Assembly: GCA_964562155.1 (NCBI GenBank) | Contig: CAZLRU010000001.1 | Coordinates: 45,702-109,701 of the forward strand | DNA length: 64,000 nt | Reading direction: 5' to 3' | Origin: JAGOUY01 sp964562155 | GTDB lineage: Bacteria > Patescibacteriota > Patescibacteriia > 2-12-FULL-60-25 | Shown here: positions 39,830-46,776 of the stretch, one piece after another | How positions within the stretch are numbered: position 1 is the stretch's first letter | Layout: the number at the start of each line of letters is the position of its first letter | Translations under genes and position numbers: made by a program | Notes under the pieces: generated by a model | What the model was told of the DNA's origin: nothing | What the model saw: the letters and a program-made list of their open reading frames with translations, nothing else | Databases searched by the model: none

Positions 39830-40741
39830 TTATTTTTTCTTGGCGGTGAATCCAATGATCCCGGTATATCCTAATATTTTCTGGATCATATTCAAGGGAA
39901 GAAAACATAGGAGAAGGGGAGGATAGTACCAAGCTCGTCCTTGTGAGAGGGTGGTTTTCGTCAACGAATGGGCTTGGAAGAAATTTTGAATTGATAAAGC
40001 CCAGTGGCTTGTGTGGAGGAGGTATGAAATCCGAACATCGGTAAAGCCAGCCTCTTCTAATGTTTTTTTGATAGTGGCTGGCGTGAATTGATGGAGGTGG
40101 CGTGGCCAATGACAGCCGCCCCAGTGCTCTTTAAAGGCGAAAAAATCCCAGCTACGAATATTTGGTACTTCACCGATCAGGACTCCGCCCGAGGAGAGGA
40201 GGTTGTAGGCATGACGGGCGGTATCGAGAGGATTCTGCACGTGTTCGAGCAGATGATTCATGATGATTAACTGGAAGTTTTTAACGGGTGGATGGTAGGT
40301 TTCGATGGTTGCGGTTTCTATGTGGAATCCTTTCGCTCGTCCGGCGCTTGCTGCTTCATCGTTAAACTCTAAGCCAAAAAGTTGCCACGTTCCCTCTTCT
40401 TGCCACACACGAAAATGTTCGCCATCTGCCGCCCCTACGTCTAAAATTGAGCCGTTCTCTCCAATTAATTCCCGATAGACGTGTGCACGGGCTCGTAAGT
40501 TGCGATCAATCAGCCATCTTGTTAGCGGAGAGGTCGGAGATTGATAGCCGTGGTAGGTGTTTGGATAAAAGGTGAGAATTTCGTTTAGAGTGGGCATGGG
40601 ATCTAAAGAGATGAGCCCACATTTTTGGCACCTTATATATGCAAACGTTCCCGGTACTCCATACTCCCAGTCTTTTCCATTGGACAAGAAGGGTTGATGG
40701 ACTGTTATTGCTCTGCAGGTGGTACAGGGGGTTGAGGTCAT
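39830..40741 (-). CDS. SAM-dependent methyltransferase (Methyltransf_23-like) with N-terminal cysteine motif
   Basis: 303 residues. The N-terminus has a zinc-ribbon-like pattern (CTTC...YIRCQKCG). The methyltransferase domain has motif I ILDVGAADGEHF (about 98-109), FQLIIMNHLLEHVQNP (post-motif II) and SGGVLIGEVPN. A hydrophobic region near the C-terminus (YYPPLLLCFLPLNMIQKILG) suggests membrane association. Such enzymes often act on lipid or sugar parts of the envelope. Its start overlaps the stop of the desaturase (ATGA), so they are translationally coupled. Confidence 0.85.
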   Translation of the reverse strand: MTSTPCTTCRAITVHQPFLSNGKDWEYGVPGTFAYIRCQKCGLISLDPMPTLNEILTFYPNTYHGYQSPTSPLTRWLIDRNLRARAHVYRELIGENGSILDVGAADGEHFRVWQEEGTWQLFGLEFNDEAASAGRAKGFHIETATIETYHPPVKNFQLIIMNHLLEHVQNPLDTARHAYNLLSSGGVLIGEVPNIRSWDFFAFKEHWGGCHWPRHLHQFTPATIKKTLEEAGFTDVRISYLLHTSHWALSIQNFFQAHSLTKTTLSQGRAWYYPPLLLCFLPLNMIQKILGYTGIIGFTAKKK

Positions 40742-41634
40742 AGGTCTGGATTCACGGTTCGTTTTAAGACGGAAACATAGCTTGATGCCATCTCCGTGTA
40801 TTGGTTGAAGCGTGAATCTTTTTGTAGCGTTTTTCTGAGGGTGGGTAGGTTGTAGTAGGGGACCATGGGGTACCAGTGATGTTCGGCGTGGTAGTTGAAG
40901 TTACAGGGGCCGAGAAAAAATCGTTCTACTCGAGAGCTTTTGAAGGTGCGTATGCGCTCCGCTCCCGTTTCTGCGGGCATGCGTACCAGGTGTTCTGCGA
41001 CGTTGCGAAGTTGGGCGATTCCTTTGGCGATCGTTACGAGTGGAAGAATCCACAGTATCAGATAATAGAAAGGCGCGTGCGCCAGAAGAAATAGGCCTGC
41101 AATGACTCCTTGCGTTATGATTAAGCCGATCAGGTGACGTTTGTCTCCGTTTGGATTTTTTTGTGATAGGAACTGTGTCATGGCTCCTATGCCGGAAAAA
41201 TCCTGCAAGAGTTTTTTTATCCATGTTTTTCTGGTATGTGGGAATGGTGCGTAGTTTTGCATGTCCGGATCTTGGTCTGTGCCCAACCCGCGATGGTGAC
41301 TAAAATGAATGTGTCGGTAGTCCAAGGAGAATCCGATGGGATACGACAGGAGTATGTTGCCAATACAGTCATTTACCCAGCGCTTTGGTGAAATGAGACC
41401 GTGAACGGCTTCGTGTTGCAGGATGGATAGTGCATGCTGAAGCGCTCCTATAACGAGTAGGCTTGGAAGGATGATCCAGAGGTTTTTGGTGGTTATACAA
41501 AGACCGATGACGATGATGAGAAGGAGATAGACGCGTCCAATACTAAAAAAACTACGTAGAGGGCGGAGCTTCATGAGCGCGCTTAATTCAGTTGCTGCTA
41601 AAGGTGGTTTAGGGTGAGAAACCACAGAATTCAT
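40738..41634 (-). CDS. Fatty acid desaturase family membrane di-iron enzyme
   Basis: 298 residues with four membrane segments and the three histidine boxes: HEAVH, HFSHHRG and NYHAEHHWYP. These bind two irons and use O2 to introduce double bonds or hydroxyls into lipids or carotenoid-like substrates. It is coupled to the methyltransferase downstream. An O2-dependent lipid enzyme is notable beside an anaerobic ribonucleotide reductase and in a lineage with limited lipid synthesis. The substrate is unknown; modification of scavenged lipids is a possibility. Confidence 0.9.
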   Translation of the reverse strand: MNSVVSHPKPPLAATELSALMKLRPLRSFFSIGRVYLLLIIVIGLCITTKNLWIILPSLLVIGALQHALSILQHEAVHGLISPKRWVNDCIGNILLSYPIGFSLDYRHIHFSHHRGLGTDQDPDMQNYAPFPHTRKTWIKKLLQDFSGIGAMTQFLSQKNPNGDKRHLIGLIITQGVIAGLFLLAHAPFYYLILWILPLVTIAKGIAQLRNVAEHLVRMPAETGAERIRTFKSSRVERFFLGPCNFNYHAEHHWYPMVPYYNLPTLRKTLQKDSRFNQYTEMASSYVSVLKRTVNPDL

Positions 41635-41697
41635 GGTATTACGATAGCAATCAACCTTGGGGATGGCAATTTGTTGTACATGGGTCCAAGGACGTTG

Positions 41698-42435
41698 TTA
41701 TAAGCGATCTTTTTCCGGCTGGAGGCGTTTTTTGACTTGTTGGAGAATTCTTAGGAGGTTCAGGGGCCATTGCAGAAGGTACCAGAGACTAAGTACTACT
41801 ATCGTGACTAAGCCCGCGAGTAGTTTTATGGATCCTGGTTCTCCAGGAGTGTACGTTCTTGGCTCTCCTGAGATGTGTAATTGACTTGGAATATGAATAC
41901 GAAACACTACTATCCCGATAAAAATCATGCAGGGGATAGCCCATGGTATCGCAAAGCGAGTTATGAGTTGGAAGAGTTGAGTTGTTTCTGGGCTTACTTG
42001 TAGGTATCGCAAGAGTAAAAAGAGTCCACTTAATAAGAAAAATGGAATAGAGAGCAAACGCATGAGCTGTTTGGTCGATTCTTGATACGGATTGTGCTCG
42101 AGGGAGATTTGGAGGGGGTTGGTTGGGAGGTAGACGATCGTGGTGGATTCGCCAATTTCGAATGGCTTATCGCTTGAGTAGCTTTGAAGGGTGATTTCTT
42201 GCTTCAGGTTGTGTTGGTCGATAAAAGAGAAGGTGGGAGCAAATATGGTTCCGGCTGTGGTAGAACTGGTTGTGTAGTGTGTCATGATCCCCTGAGTGCG
42301 GATGTGTTGATGTGTGAAGTCTTCGGTGAAGAGCCATGGCAGGAGAAGCGCTAAGCAACAGGCGATGACTCCGTAGCGGATCCAAATAGGGATGGATTTT
42401 GTGTTTGGTGGGGTGGGGATAGGAAGAGGGTTCAT
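41698..42435 (-). CDS. DUF3592-like membrane protein
   Basis: About 245 residues: one span (about 20-38), an extracytoplasmic beta domain (RTQGIMTHYTTSSTTAGTIFAPTFSFIDQ...PFEIGESTTIVYLPTNPLQ) typical of DUF3592, then three more hydrophobic segments. The ATG at 42435 follows CCTCTCTATT; an in-frame upstream start exists at 42453. The function is unknown. A second DUF3592 protein is encoded at 59045. Confidence 0.7.
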   Translation of the reverse strand: MNPLPIPTPPNTKSIPIWIRYGVIACCLALLLPWLFTEDFTHQHIRTQGIMTHYTTSSTTAGTIFAPTFSFIDQHNLKQEITLQSYSSDKPFEIGESTTIVYLPTNPLQISLEHNPYQESTKQLMRLLSIPFFLLSGLFLLLRYLQVSPETTQLFQLITRFAIPWAIPCMIFIGIVVFRIHIPSQLHISGEPRTYTPGEPGSIKLLAGLVTIVVLSLWYLLQWPLNLLRILQQVKKRLQPEKDRL

Positions 42436-42461
42436 AATAGAGAGGTGGTTCATCGATTTTT

Positions 42462-42662
42462 TTACTCTGAGTCTTCGATGTGTTGCACCCTCCCTACTTC
42501 TCCGGTTGTTAATCTTACTTTTATCCCTCGGGGATGGATGGGTGTGCTCGTCAAGATGTCTTGGACAATCCCCTGGGTCCCAAGTCCGGATGGTTGATGT
42601 TCTTTTTTTACGATGATAACGGCGAGTCCTGGATAAATATGTTTGCGGATGGTGCCGTCCAT
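42462..42662 (-). CDS. YwbE family protein (DUF2196)
   Basis: 66 residues, MDGTIRKHIYPGLAVIIVKKEHQ...TQGIVQDILTSTPIHPRGIKVRLTTGEVGRVQHI, matching the YwbE family over its whole length. A small KOW/SH3-like beta fold is likely, with unknown function. It lies 26 nt upstream of the DUF3592-like gene on the same strand. Confidence 0.9.
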   Translation of the reverse strand: MDGTIRKHIYPGLAVIIVKKEHQPSGLGTQGIVQDILTSTPIHPRGIKVRLTTGEVGRVQHIEDSE

Positions 42663-42847
42663 ATTGAAGAGGAATGAGAATATTGTGTTTTGAGTATGTG
42701 CTATACGTGGCGCATGTTTTTATGATCCTACTTTAGTCTTTTGAGGTAAAAGGTCAATGCGATTTATCTCTTTTATCCTCTAAGAGAATCACAGAGATAA
42801 GATGGTGACGGAGTCACCGAGGGTGTGGGTGAAGGGGGTATTTATGA

Positions 42848-43717
42848 TCAGAGGGCGGCCGTGTACGCGTTCTTGGTGGTGTTCGGATCCGCGTGACCGA
42901 GAAGGATTTGAACTTTTTGCAGGCTTGTTCCCTGCGAGAGCGTGTGAACGGCGAAGGCGTCGCGCAGAGCGCGTTGATTCACTCTCCGCGGAATGCCTGA
43001 TGCAAGAGAGATTTGTTTCATCATCTTCCACGCTCCTTGTCTGCTCATCACCTCTCCTTGTTGATTCAGGATGAGGTGTGTTTTGTTTTTTGTTCCTCGT
43101 TCTGCCCAGTTTGGGCGAACGTTTTGAAGATAGCTGTCGAGAGCTGTTGCTGTTTCCTCGCTGATGGGCAGAACGCGTCGCTTTCCTCCTCTGCCCAGTA
43201 CAGAGACGCACTTTTTTTCAGTGCTTACGTCTTCGATTTGCAGATCGAGCAGTTCTGAGATCTGCATGCCCGTGCTGCACAGCAGTCGCAGTACAACCAG
43301 GTCTCGGAGGCCGTGCGGCGTCTTTTGTTTGCTTGCGTATTGCAGCAGGTCATCGATTTCTTTCGTCGAGATGACGCTGTCAGCGCTCTTGCGTTTGGCG
43401 GTGGAGAGCTTGGGTGTTTTTACTCCTGCCGTCGGATCGATCTGGATGTGCTTCGTCCTCATCATGAAGCTGTAGAACCCCCGCAACGCTGAGAGCTTGC
43501 GGGGGGCAGATCTCGGGCCTATTTTAGTGCGTTCCTCGATCCAGGTTTGCACTTGAACTTGCGTGGCCGTGATGAGATTGCCGTCTCTCAACCAGATTGC
43601 GAATGCTTTGATGTCTGTCTTGTATGCGGAAACAGTGTTCTCGCAGTGTTTGGCGTCTTCTGTGAGGTGAGCGGCGTACTGCTTGATGAGTTTTTTCGAT
43701 GGCGTGGGTTCCGGCAT
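42848..43717 (-). CDS. Tyrosine recombinase (XerC/D-like) with degenerate active site
   Basis: 289 residues: a SAM-like N-terminal domain (about 5-90) and a catalytic domain (115-289). Conserved positions retained are Lys179 (GRGGKRRVLPI), Arg252 (ALRDAF), His275 (LLGHAD) and Tyr285 (NAYTAAL). The first catalytic Arg, normally in TGLRVSEL, is Gln152 (STGMQISEL), and the HxLR His is Arg249. The protein ends four residues after the tyrosine, so the C-terminal helix that normally swaps between protomers is missing. It may be an inactive or partner-dependent recombinase. A TTGACA promoter-like sequence lies upstream near 43900. Confidence 0.88.
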   Translation of the reverse strand: MPEPTPSKKLIKQYAAHLTEDAKHCENTVSAYKTDIKAFAIWLRDGNLITATQVQVQTWIEERTKIGPRSAPRKLSALRGFYSFMMRTKHIQIDPTAGVKTPKLSTAKRKSADSVISTKEIDDLLQYASKQKTPHGLRDLVVLRLLCSTGMQISELLDLQIEDVSTEKKCVSVLGRGGKRRVLPISEETATALDSYLQNVRPNWAERGTKNKTHLILNQQGEVMSRQGAWKMMKQISLASGIPRRVNQRALRDAFAVHTLSQGTSLQKVQILLGHADPNTTKNAYTAAL

Positions 43718-43925
43718 CGGCGTTCTCTTTTCCTTCCTTGGCCTGGGCTACAAGACCTCCTCGTAGCAAGAGGGCTTGCGTCTTCATTGGTAGGATTTCG
43801 ATGAAGAAAATGAGACTACTTGTGGTTCAAATAATCCTTCTTCTGCATCGAAAAAATAATTCTTTTTCATTTTACCTATCAAAAACCATTGATTCTGTCA
43901 ATTTACTATGGGGTACAGGATTGTT

Positions 43926-44486
43926 TTATAATAGGGGATAGATTGTTTGATTTTCTGGTCTATCTGCTTCGCTGGGAACCATTTTGTCGACGATGATGAG
44001 GGCGATGTCTTGGATTATTCCTGTGCAGGCGTAGTCTTCTTTTATTTCTTTGAGAGCTTGCGCATAGCGTGCGGGATTCAAGTCAGTCGCGATCGTGATA
44101 TGGGGGTTGAAGTGTTCTTCCCAGGCTCGTGATTCTGGGTGGACATACCTTTTGTATTGGCTGAGTGCCGATACAATGCCTTGTTGGAGTTTTTCAAGTA
44201 AGGGATTATGTTTTGCGTTGATTAAAATGGATTTTTGTTCGGCTTGTATCGTATCGAATGTTATTTTATCGAACGTCACTTCAATTTTATGATTTGGTAT
44301 TACAACTGTTTTTATGAATGTCGAGAGCTTGTTTTTTACCTCCACGATATCTTCCTCTTCTAAAAAACACGACTGTTTAAGCGTCACGTGGTACCCGTGT
44401 GAGGAAGTGTATTTGGCGTAAAAGGCGTCGAACCACTCTGGTGTTTTGGTTAGATGAATTTTTGAGTAGATCGCGAATAATTTCAT
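43926..44486 (-). CDS. 2H phosphoesterase (LigT/2'-5' RNA ligase-like)
   Basis: 186 residues with the two HxT/S motifs of the family: HVTLKQ (about 33-38) and HITIAT (about 128-133), about 90 residues apart. Members hydrolyse or form 2'-5' or cyclic phosphodiester bonds in RNA. A truncated NUDIX-like frame lies directly upstream (44499-44612), as if a NUDIX gene had been lost beside it. Confidence 0.85.
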   Translation of the reverse strand: MKLFAIYSKIHLTKTPEWFDAFYAKYTSSHGYHVTLKQSCFLEEEDIVEVKNKLSTFIKTVVIPNHKIEVTFDKITFDTIQAEQKSILINAKHNPLLEKLQQGIVSALSQYKRYVHPESRAWEEHFNPHITIATDLNPARYAQALKEIKEDYACTGIIQDIALIIVDKMVPSEADRPENQTIYPLL

Positions 44487-44498
44487 ACATGATGCATA

Positions 44499-44612
44499 TC
44501 ATTGTTTTCCTAGCTCGAAATAGGCCCGCTTTGTTTTGATGGCATCGATGACGGTTTTTCCGTCTTTGAGGATAACGGCACCAGCGCCAACTTTTATGAC
44601 GGATTGATCCAT
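44499..44612 (-). pseudogene. Truncated NUDIX hydrolase remnant
   Basis: A 37-residue frame starts MDQSVIKVGAGAVILKDGKTV, the first strand pair of a NUDIX domain, and ends at a TGA before any Nudix box. About 13 nt later the 2H phosphoesterase begins. It is most simply the remaining 5' end of a decayed or deleted NUDIX gene. A real micro-protein is less likely. Confidence 0.4.
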
Positions 44613-44756
44613 ATGCTACCGATTCTAGGGAAGGCTTTTGTCAGTGGCAAGCTTACGTTTCTTGCGGGGTCGACTATTTTATCGTTTTCTTTTGTCTTAT
44701 TATGCTATGCTAGGATGGTATATGCGAGCTTCATTACACTATTCGTCGATTGACCT

Positions 44757-45278
44757 ATGCCTCGACGGAAACCGGTAGTCGTTACGGTCAATGATAAAAT
44801 GCAACAGGGGTATCAGTATGTTCTGACCGAGCCGATGGGTCGAAATTTTGATCCTGATTTTACCCCCTATCTTACGCCAAAAGAGATGCTTGCCCTTGGA
44901 GTGTTTGGAGGAAAGTATATGACGGACTGTCAGGCAGAGTTTCCGAAAACTTGGTTTACTCATGCCAAGCTTTCACCCTCCGGGTATAGCGTTAAGCTTA
45001 ATTTTTTTCGTACGAAGGCTAGTCAGTCACTTCGTGTGTGGCAACAAAAGGGTTGGATTAATCAGATGCATGATCCACGCGGATGGTTTCAGTGGTATTG
45101 TCGCTACTACATGGGTAGGCGGATTCCGGCAGAAGACAGGCGTCAGATTGGGCGCTGGCACGCGATTGCGCGTCACGCGTTTCAGCTGAGGAGGTATTGT
45201 GCAAAAGGCGATTTTGATTGTCGCAAGGGCCAGCGCCAAGCGCTTCTACATTGGGCCTATGATAGCCGTAAGATGTAG
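44757..45278 (+). CDS. Conserved hypothetical protein with DPRGWFQWYCRYYMGRR motif
   Basis: 173 residues. A strongly conserved family of unknown function: LTPKEMLALGVFGGKYMTD, EFPKTWF, GWINQMHDPRGWFQWYCRYY and RQALLHWAYDS are its landmarks. The aromatic/Arg-rich core suggests a nucleotide- or nucleic-acid-binding fold, but this is inference. It starts at an ATG after GATTGACCT and ends convergent to the cupredoxin-like gene. Confidence 0.8.
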   Translation: MPRRKPVVVTVNDKMQQGYQYVLTEPMGRNFDPDFTPYLTPKEMLALGVFGGKYMTDCQAEFPKTWFTHAKLSPSGYSVKLNFFRTKASQSLRVWQQKGWINQMHDPRGWFQWYCRYYMGRRIPAEDRRQIGRWHAIARHAFQLRRYCAKGDFDCRKGQRQALLHWAYDSRKM

Positions 45279-45324
45279 CGGACAAAGAGGAGTGTGAGCG
45301 GTTTATTGTTCTAAGATTGCCTCG

Positions 45325-45723
45325 TTAATTGAATTTCAACGCAAAATTATACATCCCCATGGCGCATACGCCTTTTATGGTTGTACCGGGTTGCTGTGGT
45401 GGGATTTCGATAGGGGTTACTCCCGATGCGGGAAGGTTTTTACGGAATCCTAGAGCTGGAATCGTTAGAGCGGCAGAACAGTCAAACGTCCCGCTTGTTT
45501 CTATATTGAGAATGGTTGGTGTATTCGCTCTTGCAAGGGTTGTGTGTGGTGCGTAGCCGCCTTTCGCCTTGATTTCAATGATTTGTTTTCCGTTGGTTGT
45601 GGTAGCGCTTTTTTGTTCGGTTGAACGTACCGGTTGATTGGATCCGGTTTTTCGTAGAACGGTGAGGATTCCACCCGATGCAAGAACGATGACTATGAGA
45701 GAGCCGACGATAACTTTGTTCAT
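45325..45723 (-). CDS. Cupredoxin-like secreted/membrane-anchored protein
   Basis: 132 residues: an N-terminal signal anchor (VIVGSLIVIVLASGGIL), a Thr/Ser-rich linker and a beta domain resembling the cupredoxin-like modules found with copper operons (QIIEIKAKGGYAPHTTLARANTPTILNIETSGTFDCSAAL...GVCAMGMYNFALKF). Cys and Met positions in DCSAAL and CAMGM are candidate copper ligands; the upstream YAPH may supply a His. Last gene of the CsoR operon. Its start follows CTTTATTCTCT. Confidence 0.75.
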   Translation of the reverse strand: MNKVIVGSLIVIVLASGGILTVLRKTGSNQPVRSTEQKSATTTNGKQIIEIKAKGGYAPHTTLARANTPTILNIETSGTFDCSAALTIPALGFRKNLPASGVTPIEIPPQQPGTTIKGVCAMGMYNFALKFN

Positions 45724-45744
45724 AGAGAATAAAGATGATCAGCG

Positions 45745-46767
45745 TTAGAAGTTAAAGACAGGATCAATGATACCAGCCCCTACCAATGTATTGATGAGAT
45801 TAAAGATAGCAAAAAATATAACGATGAGTCCTGCTGTTTTGAAGAAGATGCCAGATTGTGCTCTTTTCTGTACGCCCAACGAACTAAAGCTCAAAAGCGC
45901 GAGTACGGGCAGTGTTCCTAAGGCAAACGCTAGCATGGTCAATCCGCCTTTTAAGAAGTTGCTGGTTGTGAGGGTGTAGATTTGCATGGACTGTGTAAAG
46001 CCGCAGGGAAGAAAGAAGGTTGCTGCGCCGACTACTATGGGTGTGAGAAGGTGGCGTGTTTTTTTTAGCTCGTGAACACGACTTCCGAGGCTTGTGGGTA
46101 CTGTGAGCTGCAATTTTTTCATCCATGGGAACATATCCAGTAGGTTTATTCCCAGAATAAGAAGAACAAGCGCTACGATAAGTCCGAGGATGAGTGCCCC
46201 TGTTGCTCCTAGCTGGAAGATTGATCCCAGGATTCCAATAAGTCCGCCCAAGAAGAAGAAAGAGACCAGACGGCTCACGTGGAACATGGTTTGTGGCCGC
46301 ACCGTGTCTCCTTCTTTTGCGTAGTTTGCGGAAAGAGATAGTACGATTCCGCCTACGACAGCCATGCAGGTTGAAACGGAAGCAACGAGGCCCACGATAA
46401 ACGCGGTTCCGTAGGTGACGTCTCCTGTCTGTATCAGATTCACGATGCCGATTTTTTGTAAGAGGATAAAAACCGCCATGAAGAGCACGGAAAGTGGAAG
46501 CGCGTAGAAAAACTCTGACCAGTTCATGGACGCCCCTGCCTTTTCCAAAGAAAGCGAGTATCCATGAGGCTTTAGTACTTCGTTTAATTCGTTCATGATT
46601 TGTTCTCGCGTTTTGTTTTCAAATTCACCCGTGACCTCTACTTGCTTCTCTTGGAGTGATGTCTTTGCTTGCACGATCCCTTTCACTCCTTTTAGCTCGC
46701 TTTCGGTAAGAAGCACGCAGGAATGACAGTGCATACCGTTTACGTGGAAGGTATATGTTTGTGTCAT
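45745..46767 (-). CDS. Heavy-metal-associated domain fused to a DsbD/SafE-like membrane permease
   Basis: 340 residues. The N-terminal HMA domain (1-70) carries GMHCHSC, a copper-binding CxxC. Residues about 85-335 form six or more membrane spans of the DsbD_2/sulfite exporter-like family (YGTAFIVGLVASVSTCMAVVGGIVLSL...FFLPCGFTQSMQIYTLTTSNF), with Cys in each half (STCMA and LPCGF) as in CcdA-like proteins. It probably moves reducing equivalents or metal across the membrane in copper handling. It follows copA by 9 nt. Confidence 0.85.
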   Translation of the reverse strand: MTQTYTFHVNGMHCHSCVLLTESELKGVKGIVQAKTSLQEKQVEVTGEFENKTREQIMNELNEVLKPHGYSLSLEKAGASMNWSEFFYALPLSVLFMAVFILLQKIGIVNLIQTGDVTYGTAFIVGLVASVSTCMAVVGGIVLSLSANYAKEGDTVRPQTMFHVSRLVSFFFLGGLIGILGSIFQLGATGALILGLIVALVLLILGINLLDMFPWMKKLQLTVPTSLGSRVHELKKTRHLLTPIVVGAATFFLPCGFTQSMQIYTLTTSNFLKGGLTMLAFALGTLPVLALLSFSSLGVQKRAQSGIFFKTAGLIVIFFAIFNLINTLVGAGIIDPVFNF

Positions 46768-46776
46768 AGCAAAAGG

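Noticed and set aside
39668..39874. 68-residue plus-strand frame with GGAGG 7 nt before its ATG
   Set aside because: The Shine-Dalgarno-like GGAGG is just the complement of the CCTCC tract before the minus-strand gene at 39649. The frame runs into the methyltransferase 3' end and shows no domain. A leader peptide cannot be excluded.
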